A stretch of DNA of 64,000 bases from Nepenthes gracilis (GCA_033239525.1 BSYO01000026.1:4898001-4962000), one strand, 5' to 3'. Shown: positions 34,626 through 48,098, numbered from the stretch's first letter. The notes: generated from the letters alone by a model not told the origin. Made by a program: numbers and translations.

Positions 34626-35257
34626 TACAATAAGTATTTACTTATTTAATTATATATATATATATACACACACACACGATACTGCACGTATATATATTTG
34701 CTTGCATATATCTCAACATATATATATTTTAACATACGTAAAACCGATTTCTAAATCCCACTCCCTCAACCAAAAGCCGAATGCCCCAACAGAGCACGTA
34801 GCGCCTGTTCTTCCCGATTTCGAATTTTACAACAGTTTCTTCAGTAATTTCCACATATAACCCAATTTCAACAGCATCGTGAAAATTGAGGGGAGAAGAA
34901 GCAAATTTGTAATAAAGGAAGGTTTATTTGCAGAGCAAGAAGAGGAATGACAACAAAGGGAAATCACTTGCAATTAGAGGAGAAATGACAGCAAAGGGAA
35001 TTCACTTGCCTGATTCACCCGGTTACTGAAACACGGCTAGGGTTTCAATGGCGGTGTCGGCTTTGGCACAACTGCAGCAGCGGCTTCGAACAGCAACGGC
35101 GACTCTCCTTCCGGCACCGATCGACAACTGCAACAACAGCAAAATCAAACGAAAAGGAGGTGCCTCGGTGGCGGATTACGGAAGCCCGATGGCAGAACCC
35201 CCTTTCTGCTCTCTCCTTGGCTCGACTCCACCCTCCTCTGCCCTCACTGGGACCAAG

Positions 35258-35265
35258 CTTATATA
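35258..35265 (-). promoter_or_regulatory. TATA box of the inserted LTR
   Basis: TATATAAG on the minus strand, followed downstream by a GC-richer leader-like region (35045-35240), is the probable LTR promoter. Confidence 0.45.
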
Positions 35266-35753
35266 GACCCATGGAGTGGAAATCGTGGAGAGACAACCGG
35301 AAATCATGCCGTTGAAACGGCGCACAATTTGTTAGGGTTTTCGGCCGTTGGAGATTCGAACGGAAGAGGGAATGACCAAATTTGTTAGAGGATGCTGAGA
35401 GAAAAAGAGAAGGAAGGTAACAACGCGACTTGAGGAAGTTTCGAGGGGGAGAAAATGCTGGAGGTTGTTGTGGGGAGCGAACAAGAGAGAGAGAGAGGGA
35501 GAGAGATATGAAATGCAGAAATAAAAGGTGGGCAGAATCAAAAGGAGAGGGAGCAAGGGGGCTGCGACGCGGGGAGGGGGCGTCGCAGCCCCTCCGACGC
35601 CATGTTGGCCGTCGGATACCAAATTCGACGGCCGATATTTTTAAAAAAAATTAAGAAAAATAAAAAAATAAAAAAAGTTATTTTTTTAATCAAATATAAA
35701 AATATATATAAAAATAAAAAAATAATATTATTAATTTTTTTTAATATATATAT

Positions 35754-35786
35754 GCAGCCGTTGGATATTTTTTATCCAACGGCTGC
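35754..35786. repeat. Perfect 14-bp hairpin
   Basis: GCAGCCGTTGGATA and its exact complement TATCCAACGGCTGC are separated by five T residues. It lies in AT-rich sequence near the 5' side of the inserted LTR. Confidence 0.9.
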
Positions 35787-38680
35787 CCGGACCCGCCGCG
35801 TTGCAGTCCTCCGAATTTAAAGGAGAGGTGAGTGGCATTATATTTTATTATTATTAAATTATTATTATTATTATATAATACACGTTTTGTCATTTATTAT
35901 TTACTTAATATGATTATTATTTATTAATACAGGGAAAAAAAAAAGGGGAAACGGATGGGAGAGAGCGGCGGTCCACCATTAACAACTTTATTAAATTATT
36001 ATTATTAACGTTTATTACTGTTTATTATTATATTATTTTTTTATTATTAAAAATATTATTATTTATCATCAATTATTTAATAACACCTATTATTATCTTT
36101 ATTTATTAATTATCAATAATATTTATTATTATTATATTATTTATTATTACATTAAATTGATAATTAAATAATCTGAACGAAAACACCAAGTATTATATAG
36201 GTAGACAACTCGCCTCTGAATCTTTAATAGGAGGAGATTGACTTTTGATTGTATAAAAATTAAACACAATCCAGGTTATGATCGACTTTTTTTTAATCAA
36301 TAAGGTCTACTGACCCCCGATTCCTCAACGAAATAAGCTTTCGACATAATTTGATGATAAAGAAAAGATAAAAGAAATGAATTAACAAAATTTGGAATGA
36401 ACAAAGAAAGCATTCTTTCCTGAATTTTGCAATATCATATGCATCTTTATTTCTTCCTATATGCATTATTATATTTTGAATATAAAATTTGGTATATCTT
36501 TTGTTATATATATACCTTGCTGAGCTTTTAACACGTCATTACTATTTTTTTCCTCTAGATAAGTATAAATTGTACCCGATGAGATATTGTAGAAAATTTA
36601 AGTCGACTAGGTTTGAAGATGTGGGAAATGATTTTATGGCCTTAGTTATATAGTTTTATGTCCCCCTAATAAAATATTTTGTATTTCTAATGAATTTTAT
36701 TCATAGATGTATGATATGATGAAGATAATATACTTATAATATAGTTTCCGCTGTATTGATGAGTGTTTATACTTTTGCAGATTATTATGATTTGTTTGGA
36801 TACCTAATAGTATATATTCTGAACCAACGTCATATCGAAATAATGACGTTAACACCACGTGTGGTTGTGTGGCATTTTGAATACTGTATTTGTATAAATT
36901 GTGGTTCATGTATACTTTACAAGATCATTATAGGTTTTTGTAATCGGCTGACGTTCGTATTACAGTCAAAATTCTACCGAATTTTCGGTTAAAAATACGC
37001 TATATCACAGTTTTGGGAGGTTCGACTCTTGGTTTGCAAGCCTCCTAGGTTGTCATGTTTGACCTCATCTGGGCCATTCGGTGAACGGGACCAAGGTTTT
37101 AGGTTCTACTGTCTCTAGGTCGCTTGATTAATGAGACTAAGGTTGTAAAACAGGTCATAGCCAATTGGTGTTTCAATTTTCTCATTATTTTGATCCATAA
37201 AATTTGCTCTTTACCTATTATCGGGAGGAATATTGAACAATCGTTAATGAAACTTGAGCCCCGATAAGTGTTTATTTAAGTCATATGTTTTTTGATGGAT
37301 TCCATTAATGATAAACTTCTTTGCTCTATATTTTTAAATAGTGATGATCTAAGTGATCAATTTCTGTATCTTTTTAGTGCTGAATTATCCGTTATGTATG
37401 ACACTATTTTCGTTTGGTACATGCCATTTCATACTTATATCTACAATAACATTTTAATATAATTCTTAATTAGTTATAAATCCACCGTGAACGAAACCAT
37501 GACCATAAATATATTTCTTAATTAAACTTGTGAGGGTCTTATTATACATAATAAGAAATCTATGATCATAAAGGAGGACCTGGGATTTCTCCTCTGTTAC
37601 ATTTTGGTGGTAATGATTGCGAATATAAAATACAAGGCACCTTTCAAATGGAATCTCTTTTATGAAACTGCTCTATATACTATTTCTTTGTTTAAATATT
37701 CCATATTTTTTTTATTATTTTTGTGCCACCTATATTCTAACAAATATCATTCTTAACTTATTACTGTGGATGTATTCGTGGGGGCTGCTGCAATTTTTTT
37801 TATTTTTAATGGAGAAACTGATCATATTTGACCTAACCTTTAACTGTATATCCAAAAATATACAATTACGATTTAATCTTTTTTAAATATTTGATTTTGA
37901 TTTATTTTCTAATTATTTTAAAAGATTAAGTTACAAATATCTATAGTCAAAAAAATTATTAAGATTGAGAAAAATATGAATTATTTCATTATAACAGGTG
38001 CTGCCGCCCCAATTTGGGAGAAGAAACTATAGTTGATCTCTAACAATACAATACGATAAGTCACATGCCTATGAAATGCCCGTACAAGTAATTAATTGAT
38101 GTGGTCTATAGCAATGGATATACTTACTCCATCACTTGAATAATTTATTGCCGTGCCTATCATCTTTTGAATATATCAGAGTGAATTCACATAATTAATT
38201 TTACTTTATGTAATTTCTAATTTTTTTTATTATTGTTGTATCCCTTTTTGAGAAAATAATTATGGAGCCTAATAGGCTATAGAAATATAATTAATTACTT
38301 AGCATAATGTGTATTATTGGGATGTACTATTTCTACAGCTGCTTATAACTCCACTAGTATCAAAATTATAAATTTTGATGTGGAGAGAGAAAAAATTAAG
38401 AAATAGTAAAAATTAAAACTTGGTATAACTCATATCTACTTTAAATAATTTTAACAGAAATGAATGTATCAGTGAATGTATTATCACTTGGACTTTTTTC
38501 TTTATATTAATAATTCAGATCTTCAATACATATTTATATATTACTGTAACATCTTTTTAAATCTTCAATACAAGACTTTTTCTAACTCATAGTATATATC
38601 TAATATCACTAGAAGTTCAAATTTATTAGATATTAAATGTAAACTTAAACTTATAAGTAATTTTACTAAATAAGAAATGA

Positions 38681-38798
38681 GACAGTGTTCAACCGCAAAC
38701 ATAATAAGAAGGGAAGGTAGATTTCAAGATCACATTGGAGACAATGTTCAACCGCAAACATAATTAGAAGGGAAGGTAGATTTCAAGATCACATTGGA
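38681..38798 (+). repeat. 59-bp tandem duplication
   Basis: Two nearly identical copies (38681-38739, 38740-38798) begin GACAGTGTTCAACCGC and GACAATGTTCAACCGC. The near-identity suggests a recent duplication. It overlaps the 3' end of the minus-strand ORF below. Confidence 0.9.
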
Positions 38799-39000
38799 GG
38801 AATTGGACTTGGTACTCTACCATGTTGTAGTGATAGTGGTGGCAAGCTTGATATATGATGTCTTTAGATCGTTGCAATTTTGTCAAACTATTTTGTACAC
38901 TGTTTCTCCGTTCAAAACTTTCTTTTATTGGGTCAGGATCCATCTTCAACGTGCTAACTTTAAGCAATTGTCTCACTTTTATTTGATCTAGCAAGAAAAA
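38764..39000 (-). CDS. Exon-like ORF, unknown
   Basis: On the minus strand an acceptor-like TTTTTTTCTTGCTAG precedes an open frame containing LLKVSTLKMDPDPIKES and RRNSVQNSLTKLQRSKDI, ending YLPF and a stop. Codon variety is normal and the sequence is not low-complexity, so it may be the last exon of a decayed or real gene. I do not recognise the family. No upstream exon was found before the LTR at 39163 interrupts the locus. Confidence 0.25.
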   Translation of the reverse strand, partial: FFLLDQIKVRQLLKVSTLKMDPDPIKESFERRNSVQNSLTKLQRSKDIIYQACHHYHYNMVEYQVQFLQCDLEIYLPF

Positions 39001-39162
39001 AATTACAATATATATAATAAGATATATATCATCCAAAGATCATGTCCAAATTTAGAAAACTTTTAAATATATTATTTGCAATATGTATCTGTGTTTTTGA
39101 ATTAAGAATTTGGGTAAAAAATCATAGCTATGAACTTCATATAAATACACCAAAAGGTTATT

Positions 39163-41337
39163 TGTGACGTACTGTATTTTTTAATTGAAATCCGGTAGAA
39201 TTTTGGCAAAAAAATAGTCGTCAGACTGATACAAACCTGTACAAAATTCCTATACAGTACAAATATGCATTCTGAATTCGCAACATAGGATCCAAAAGCC
39301 ACAACAAACACATGACACCAACGTCATAACTACGATACGACATCAGCTCAGATAATATGCCACTAGAAACCAAAACAAACTATAATAACCTGCGAAAGTA
39401 TATACATCTATCAAATACAGTGATAATTAAACAACACATACATCATCATCATCACATACATTAGTATACAACTCCATCTCAAATAATACAAAATACTCCA
39501 TCAGAAAGTTCCAAAACTATAAAACCAAGTCCACAAGGTCATCTTCCCACGTCTTCATGCCTAGTCGACTTCTTATCATCTACTCTGCCTCTACAAGCAA
39601 AAGGGCGTACTAATAGTAAGAAGTGAGCTAAATACTCAATAAAGCATATATATATATATAACAAAGAACATACAATTGATAATTCAAATCATAATAATGC
39701 ATGTAGAAGGGAATAGAGATGTATGAGAGATCATGAAATATGAATAGAAAAGGATGCTTTCATAACACATTCCAAATTTCTTTAATTCATTTCATTTTCT
39801 TTTCTTAATCATCAAATCATACTAAAAGCTTATTTCCTTGGGGACTAGGGCCATTAGGCGTTACTGACTAAAGTAACAATCGATTGTAATCTAGATTGTA
39901 TTGCTCATACACAATCAAAAGACATCTCCTCCTATTCAAAACCTAAAGGCGGGCCGTCTACATACAATCCCCATAGACAAGACCTTAGCCGCACGCGACC
40001 CCAAAGCAAACAACGATATTCTACTATAATATATTAAGGTATACTAAAATATACTATATGATTAATATTTTTCAGTCCAAATTCTTAGTTTCTTATTTCC
40101 TTAGGAAATTCTACTCTTATATCCACAAATCCTTCATTTTCACTCTACTGAAAAACGGTTTATAAGTCATTTCCTTACTTGCAGAATATCCCTCATTGAT
40201 TCTTTTTTCATAAAATTTATACATATATATATTTTCATATCCTTGTGAGTTTGAGTCCTCACTTGATCTTAATTACATGCATAATTTCTTTGAAACTTAA
40301 AAGAATCAAAAAAAGAATAACTTTAAAGTTTTCGGTCGATAAATTTTTTCACAAACGGTTCATAATGTGATTTTCAAAATATACCAATATTAACATATCC
40401 ATAATGTAAACATAAATTATCATAAAGCTTGAAATATGTAAAAAATTCTTACCATTATAAGGCAAACATAACTTTAAAATTTTCGCATAATAAATCCCTT
40501 TACAAACACATGTAACATAATTTTTGGAGGATATACAAAATAACATATTTAACATAGATGCGATTAAACATCACTATTTACGTCCGACAATATTTTCGGA
40601 ATATATAAAATTAACATATATGAATCTATATGCATAAATCTAAATATACGGAGTATTCGCATCCATAAAGTTAGGGTTACGAATTTCTAGAGCCAAATCA
40701 TATATAAATTACAATTAATTCGGGTAAAACCAAAGGAGCCATGGGTTAGGATTTCAGTGAGCATAATCCATGTAAAATTACCAAATCGGACACTCAATCG
40801 ATAAATAATATATTCAAAGTATGGGTAATGATATTCTTGAACTAATTTATATAATAATTCTAAAAATAATAAGTAAAATCGTTCGAGGTGCGGGGTTAGG
40901 GTTCCATGTTTGAAAACAACTCAAAACTAATAAATCAGATATGAAATTAACATATGTGCATGCTCAACTTGTGGGTAATACAAAATATAAATTTAATCAG
41001 GTATCAAAATAATGATACCCGAATATACCAAAACGAAAGTGCAAAGAAACGAAAGAAAATGGTATGTGTGCACTTGTCTCGACCAGATCTATTACTTCTC
41101 TAACCAACTCCAAGCCGAAATCGAACTCGAGGACCTTGATTTCCTCCTTCTCTCTCGTCTCTTTCACTCACTCTCTCTTCTCTTCTCTTGTCTCGACCAA
41201 ATCTATCACTTCTCTAACCAGCTGGCGTTCCCCACCATCGCCACCTGCTGCTTCTGGAACTCCATTCTCCCACATGCATTAAGCCCAATTTTGATTATAT
41301 TACATTAATTACCCGCAATTATAATATTTAAAAACCG
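39163..41337 (-). mobile_element. 3' LTR of the telobox chromovirus
   Basis: Minus-strand start TATAATGTGCCGG (aligning with TGTAATGTACTGG of the solo LTR at 30994) and end CAGTACGTCACA. The preceding TTTTGAGGATGAAATTTC motif at 41377-41394 is the conserved sequence before the polypurine tract in plant chromoviruses. Two telobox units lie near 40743 and 40893. Confidence 0.8.
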
Positions 41338-44300
41338 GCACATTATAATTTTCTCTTATTTATAGAAATTTCATCCTCAAAATTTAACGAACCTTAAAAT
41401 TCAATGATTAGGGAAAAATCCTTTCAGAATTCTTTCTTCACAATCCTGTGTCACATCTTTGATCAAATGACTTGGACAAATTCTCATGATTCTTAACCTG
41501 ATCCCTAAGATCTCATGATTCCTATCCAAATCTAGGTTAGAACCTTATCATAAGATAAATTCTTAACCTCCAAAACGACTTAACCCGATCACTTAGTTGC
41601 TTCCTCAATCAATGATACATGGGAGACTTCATAGTAATCCACCAAATTTGAAGGTAACCTAAATTTATTGACTATTTTCCTAACTTAATTTAAAACCTTG
41701 AGTAAACTAATGAACTTCTATTTCAGTTTATCCTAAACCTTGAAGATGATCGTTCACTTGGATCCTCAATCTTATTCTGAAATCTCTGGGCCATGGGTCA
41801 CATGCTACTGCTTGAACTAATCGATTAACCATTTACTTGTATACTAAAATTAACTTGCAATTCTTGTCCAATGATTCATATTAGACACTTAGGCTACACA
41901 GCAGTTATAGACCCAAGAGAATTCCAAAGACATTGATATATTTAAGGCGAAACCCAATTGAAGCAATTATCCCAAAAATTTCGATACAGCCTCAAATTAC
42001 TACCAAACCTTAAACTTGAACATTAAGCAACTTCTCACCTCATTGGCATACCGAGAAGCCAACTTACTCAATCTAATTGTGCCATCCGAATTCACAATAA
42101 ATGGACCGTTCTAGATAGTTAATCCATAATTATTCAAACACCCAAAACCTTGCCATTCTATTGACCCTGAAGCAAAATCACAAGAACTTCTCATCTTATA
42201 ATTTTAAATCTCAATACTTTAGACGCAACTCTTCTTCCCAAAACCAAAAGCAAGGCACCGGTATACGGCACAGGAAAAATATAATCTTAAATCTTTCTCA
42301 AAAGCATCACATTCTACTACATTTCACTTGATCCATCAGGATCAACCCAAACGACATGTCGATAATTACCCTTCATTCCTTGAAACCTATCCCTACATAT
42401 CTCATTCCGATGGATACTAGTCGCCTTCAAGCCAAGCTCCCCACAGACGCTACAAATCCTTGAGGAACACTTAATGGATATCTTATCAGATTCGGCTAGA
42501 CCCAAGCAAATCACACACTTCCGTGACCTTAATCTTCTACAGAACCACATTCATGTTATCGAAGGAACCACATTCCCAACACAACACTTCCATTAATCAC
42601 ACTCATATTTTCTCCCAATTAAGCACACGACTAATTGCATTCCTAATCCATGACACAGTTCTCAAATAGAGTTCATATATCTCCCATAATTTCTTGAATT
42701 CATCGATAAGGCCATCACAATATTGACCTAAGTATGACGTGAGGATCCAATCCATAAAGTCCATAGAAATACAAATGAACCTATAAACCCAAATGGCGTT
42801 ACCGGAACTTGAAACGACTATATCTTTATCCTGAATACTGCCACGGGTACAGCTTTCAATAATCCACGATCAATAACACTATTGATACGGATCAATCTTA
42901 GAAATTATTAAGCCTTTACAATAGATCAAATAAATCACCTATTAATTCACAATGCCTGCTTATCAACCATTCATCTCCTGAATAATCTAAATTCAGTCAT
43001 CCACAAGTGACCTTATCAGTTCATCTTACCTACCCTAAATGTTCTAAAACATCCCACAAACGGCATCTAACCAATGCCTTTTGATTATATACAGAATCCT
43101 TAAAAATTGGTGTTAATATCGACACAACCTCAAATTACCGATTAAAGATAAATTAGCCTAATCTTTTCTTCTAGAAAACATCCTCAAATACTTATACAAC
43201 CAAGACTTCTCAGCAACCACAACATGACTTCCAGATGTGATCTCAAATGCTAAATAAACTTGACACAAATCCTCATTAAATGACCTGTAGACAAAACAAT
43301 AATAATTTTCAGGTATCTCAACAAATTCTGCCTCATACTCAAAATTTTACAATCTGAATGCAAGATATAATATCCTTACCAAATCAATTCATACCAACAT
43401 GGCGACTCACCAATTAAATCATTACTAATATCATACCAAGGATAAGAACCTCAAAATAAATCAATTCAGCTCAATTAATTATATCTATGGACCCAAGAAA
43501 ATGTCATAAATATTGATATAACTAACATAACTCTGTAATCCTCAAACAGATAGATGAACTTAGGGAACACAATATAAAAATATAAATTCAGAATCCAAAA
43601 GCAACACATATATTGAAATGTCAAAACTTAAAAGATCCTACCTTCCACAATGGTAGACAACACCTTTTCACCTTGTGCTATCACCGCAAGGCCTCAATCC
43701 AACGCATTGGACTTCTTCACTATTCGACCCATGGGATAAGGGCGATCCTTAATTATGTAGCCGAATTGTCCACAATTTGAAACATGCTTTCAAAAACTCA
43801 TCGGGAAGATATTTATTCATAACAGCATCCACGAACACATTCCACAATACCTCTTTATTCTCCTAACCTACAATTTTTTTCTCATTAATCGTCCATGATT
43901 GGCTTCACCTTCTAACTTACATGAGGTAAACATTTTCTTATTTTCTCTTGGACTTTGAGTCACCGCAACATTATTTCAATTCTCAGAATCCATATTTCAA
44001 CTTTTGTAGGATCCGAGCCACCTAAAGATTCAAGCACTCGATCATTAGTACTAAATCGATTATAAATCGACATCCTTAAATTCACTAATATCAGAAATCG
44101 TCTCCAAATTATCCTTACCTTGGCCTATCGATTCCACCTTATCCGCCTCACTTGGCATGCTATTCAAGCATCTCCAATCCTAGTCCTCGGATCAAGATTA
44201 ACCCGAATTAATCCTCTAGGTATTCTCCTAATCTTCCAAGCAAATTCTTGTACTCCGCTTCTCGATCTCGCAATTGGCCACTGCCACGCGCAATTCTTCA

Positions 44301-44500
44301 TCTCGGTGCTATGGTAGCTACTAATATCCTTTTTGAAATAAAAATAACACAGGTTATCTCACAATTTAGACACTAATTAGGACGCCACAACCAGACAATC
44401 AAATTTAACTACTGATCCTGACTTAATTCTAGCCAAAATCATTCAAAATAGGATAGCTAAGACTATCTGATCTAACTTAATCATCCTACGCCATCAGCTA
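41338..44500 (-). pseudogene. Degenerate polyprotein of the telobox chromovirus
   Basis: Identifiable pieces on the minus strand are SNCGQFGYIIKDRPYP (near 43745-43795, a decayed CCHC knuckle) and then VLSTIVEG leading into a protease-like segment. Further along is a reverse-transcriptase segment, FMDWILTSYLGQYCDGLIDEF, near 42690-42760 (compare FMDLMNRVFxPYLDxFVVVFIDDI). Stops occur throughout and I could not map integrase confidently. The 77-residue ORF at 42317-42550 is within this remnant. Confidence 0.55.
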
Positions 44501-46713
44501 TGTGATGGAATGGATTATTTTTTTCTAATAACTTTCTCCAATAATCACATAAAACTAATGCGAATAATTTAAATAATATAAATTTTTACAGAAAATTGGG
44601 TAGGGTCTCCTCTAAAAATGGTAAAAAATCATACATATAACCTGTACAATTAACCATGCACAATGCATATAAACAACCAGACTTCCATTTTTTATTCCAT
44701 AACACATACACAACTCATACACAAGATCATCATTAATGTCATATCATCTATAACTCTAACACAATACTCATAATTACCATATTAGATCAAAATAGAGATG
44801 CCATTTTAGAACTTATACAAAAACCTAATTCATACTTGCGGAAGCATACTCTATCGATAAATAAACTACGAAACTATAACAATGATTTATAATATCAAAT
44901 AGCATGCTATGCTATAATTTATTATATAACATAAAACTTAACCAATTATTTTCATAATTTTACATCATTCACATTCTAAGATTCTAAGTCTTCGAAGTCT
45001 GATAAAGCTCCTCTAGCAAATCCCTCTTCTTACTTTATCTCACCGGGCCAGTAGACCCTACTAGCCAATGGGACAAATGATCGAGCACAGATTGTATTCA
45101 CTCTACACAATTAAAAGCCAAAAGTTTAGATGTTCTCTTTAATTTCTCATTTTCCAAAATCTCTACCCCGAGGATAGGATCATCAAAAATTTCTATCATT
45201 CAAAATTAATACCCAGAGGAAGGGCGGCCTACATATCATTCTATGGATGGAGTTATTCTCAATCACCACTATAACATCGTAAGGCATGTCAGGAATATCA
45301 CCCGCTATAACAAGCAGCCAGGACAAAATTCTTGAGCCTTTATCCTCATGCTAGTGATATGCCTAGGGATGTTACCATTCATAACATGAATCCGTGGTCC
45401 TAATTTTATAATTTTTTATTCTTTTAAGGGAGGATCCACCAAACATCTTTCACAAATATCTCCATCTGGGAGAACAATTCTATCATAAACCCAAAATGTG
45501 AAATTTTTCTCCAAATATTCGTATACATTTATTTTGCTTTTAGATTTAAATCTTCTCACAACTTATCTTTATGTACAAATATCATAAACACAAAGCGGAT
45601 TGGAAATTCTTACCATCGAGAGCCTAATTCAACTTTAGGGTTTCGGATAATGATTCTCTTCAAAATCTCTTAAAGATAACATTTTTCAGAATGCACAATT
45701 ATACATAGGCAACTACACATAAACTGAAGGCAATTAAACAAAGTGAAAACATGTAAATATACTCATTAATTTCGAATAAACTGTGATCGTGATCGAATTT
45801 AGGTTCCCGAATGCTCCAAACGGTTTAGAATATGGAAATCGGACGCCAAATTTGTAATTGCTTACATTCAATACATAAATTAATCATACCTGAAGCTAAA
45901 TCATGCACGAGAATTAGATTAAATGGAATAATACATCCCGGCATGGGTTAGGGTTTCGATGTTTCCAAAATCACATAAATCCATAATTCGGACACTCAGA
46001 CAATAACTTAATATATCCATGACACGGGTAACAATATTTTTAACCAAAATTAAGCAAAAAAAACCCAAATTAATTCGATCAAATTGTCCCGAGCATGGGG
46101 TTAGGGTTTCCTTGTCTACAAACCAATCAAAACTATAAATTTGGGCATGGGATTCACATATGTGCATCCTTGGGTCATGGGAACTACAAAATATAAATTT
46201 AATCAGGTATCGGAATGATGATATCAAAAGAAAATGGAATAAAAGTGTGAGAAAATAAAAGAGGAGGATATGAATACACTTGTATCGACCAGATCTATCA
46301 CCTTTCTAACTAGCTCTCGGACAGATTTGGACTCGTGGGCCTTAATCTCCTCCTTCTCTATCTAGTCTCCATGGTCTCTCTCTCTAAAAATAAAAAATGG
46401 CCGAAAAAATGACAAAAGAGAAACCGTTGCGCAAGCACCAGTCGGGCGGTGGCCTACTGCAACCATCGCGCCTCAATTCGCGCTCGAGCAACCATCGAGC
46501 GTGGAGCGTTCTGGGTTCCATGCCCCTGAAGCTCCTCAAACGAGAGGTTTTTTTTTGGTGCCCGAGTGGCGCCTTGGGTGCTTGTTGAGCGCCAAGCCTC
46601 ATCTCCCCATTTTGCTTCCGGCAATAATTTTTCGTATCTTCTAAACCTAATTTTTTATCATTAACAATTCAATTACCTCCTAATTACCATGTTTTGGACA
46701 TCGAAACCTCACA
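44501..46713 (-). mobile_element. Nested solo LTR, telobox family
   Basis: It starts TGTGAGGTTTCGATG (minus strand, aligning with TGTAATGTACTGG of sister LTRs) and ends TTCCATCACA. It carries two GGGTTAGGGTTTC motifs about 150 bp apart. The host element's leader reads across it (compare the 50260-50460 leader), and the flanks AGCTA/AGTTG are a weak target duplication. The GC-rich ORF pair at 46384-46602 belongs to its leader region. Confidence 0.65.
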
Positions 46714-46789
46714 AGTTGCTTATTCAATCTATCTTACTCTAATCTAAACTTTCGTATAAGATTTAGATCAAACCTAAGGCATCTCTTTT

Positions 46790-46801
46790 CTCTGATACCA
46801 A
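46790..46801 (-). other. Primer-binding site of the telobox chromovirus
   Basis: TTGGTATCAGAG on the minus strand immediately follows the 5' LTR end (TACGTCACTA). Confidence 0.8.
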
Positions 46802-46803
46802 TA

Positions 46804-48098
46804 GTGACGTACCATATTTTCTAACTAGGATTCGGCAAAGTTCCAGCTAAAAAATGGTCGTCGGACTGATACAAACCTATATAAAATTTCTGTATAGTAC
46901 AAATGTACATTCTGAATTCACAACACAGGATCCAAAAACCATAACAAATATGTGGCGCCAACATCATAACTCCGATACGACCTTAGCTCAGATATGATGC
47001 CACTAGGAACCAAAATAAACCATAATAATCTGTGAAAGTATTTACATTTATCAAATACAGTAAAAATTAAACTACACATGTATCATCATCATCATCACCA
47101 TCACATACATTAGTACACAACTCCATCTCAAATATTAAAAAATACTCCATTAGAAAGTTCCAAAGCTACAAAACCAAGTCCACAAGGTCATCTTCTCACA
47201 TCTTCATGCCTAGCCGACTTCTAAATTCTTTCACAAAAGGTTCATAATGTAATTTTCAAAACATACAAATATTAACATATCCATAATACATGCATACATA
47301 ATCATAAAGCTTAAAACATGTAAGAATTTCTTACTACTATGAGACAAATATAACTTTAGAGCTTTCGGACAATAAATTTCTTCACAAATACATGCAACAT
47401 AATTTTCAGAGTATATACAAGATAACATATTTAATGTACATGCGATTAAATATTACTATTTACGTCCAACAATATTTTTAAAATCCATAAAATTAACATA
47501 TATAAATCTGTGTGCATAAATACCAAATATATGGAGTACCCGCATTCATAAAGCTAAGGTTATGAATTCCTAGAGTCAAATCATGCATAAATTATAATTA
47601 ATTCAGGTAAAACCAAATGGAGGCGCGGGTTAGGGTTTCGGTGAGCATAATATCGTAAAAAACTATCAAATCGGATACTCAATCGATAAATTAACATATT
47701 CAAAGTATGGGTAACGATATTTTACAGCCAAATTATGCAAAAATCTCAAAAATAATAGGTAAAATTGTTCTAAGCATAGGGTTAGGATTCAAGTTTAAAA
47801 ACTGGCTAAAACTAAGAAATTGAATATGAAATCAACATAAGTGCATATTCAAATCATGGGTAATACAAAATATAAACTTAATCAGGTATCAAAATGATGA
47901 TACCTAAAAATATTGGAATAAAAGTGCAAAGAAATGAGAGAAAAGGATATGAGTGTACTTACCTTGACCCGATTTATTAATTTTCTAACTAGCTCCAAGC
48001 TAAAATCGAGCACGAGGACCTTGATTTCCTTCTTTTCTCTCTTCTCCTTCACTTTCTCTCACTTCTTTCTCGTGGAAGATAGGGAAAATGGCAGGGAA
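46804..48098 (-). mobile_element. 5' LTR of the telobox chromovirus, truncated and internally deleted
   Basis: It aligns with 39163-41337 at roughly 85-90% by eye. It lacks the part equivalent to about 39577-40340 and everything upstream of the point where the 48099 element begins. Both telobox repeats remain. Confidence 0.78.

Larger units (their letters stand above)
32501..36194 (-). mobile_element. LTR-like insertion inside the solo LTR
   Basis: The insertion point is shown by homology of the flanks (CCCGTTTATAGAG and GGTAGACAACTCGCC) to contiguous sequence in the LTR at 48099-50240. ATATA on both sides (32496-32500, 36195-36199) is a candidate target duplication. The left end TGTTGTGATGACCCG, read in reverse complement, resembles a chromovirus LTR 3' end (GGGTCATCACA). 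A minus-strand TATATAAG box is at 35258-35265. No polyprotein is present, so it is probably a solo LTR of about 3.7 kb. The right end is uncertain. Confidence 0.55.
30994..37009 (+). mobile_element. Solo LTR of a telobox-bearing chromovirus family, split by another LTR
   Basis: It begins TGTAATGTACTGG, ends CGCTATATCACA, and is flanked by a perfect 5-bp duplication GTTTT (30989-30993, 37010-37014). Removing the 32501-36194 insertion leaves about 2.3 kb. The same family occurs at 39163-41337, 44501-46713 and 46804-48098. No primer-binding site or coding region adjoins it, so it is a solo LTR formed by LTR-LTR recombination. Confidence 0.85.
37015..39157. other. Unassigned host-like interval between two LTR insertions
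   Basis: About 2.1 kb of AT-rich sequence flanked by target-site borders of two elements. It contains a 59-bp tandem duplication and a minus-strand exon-like ORF (separate entries). Otherwise I see nothing recognisable. Confidence 0.5.
39163..48098 (-). mobile_element. Chromovirus (telobox family), degenerate and interrupted
   Basis: On the minus strand the order is: truncated 5' LTR (46804-48098), primer-binding site (46790-46801), leader (46714-46789), a nested solo LTR (44501-46713), the internal region (41338-44500), the polypurine region and the 3' LTR (39163-41337). The internal region has a decayed zinc knuckle and reverse-transcriptase pieces. The leader resembles that of the element at 50244 onward. 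Its 5' end is removed by the chromovirus at 48099. Confidence 0.75.

Noticed and set aside
34059..34633. His/Thr- and Cys-rich ORFs
   Set aside because: Translations of a CA microsatellite-like tract with no selection for frame.
44501..46713. Reading this LTR as the true 5' LTR paired with 39163-41337
   Set aside because: A primer-binding site follows the other LTR (46804-48098), whose end sequence matches 39163-41337 more closely, and the leader reads continuously across 44501-46713, so a nested solo LTR fits better.
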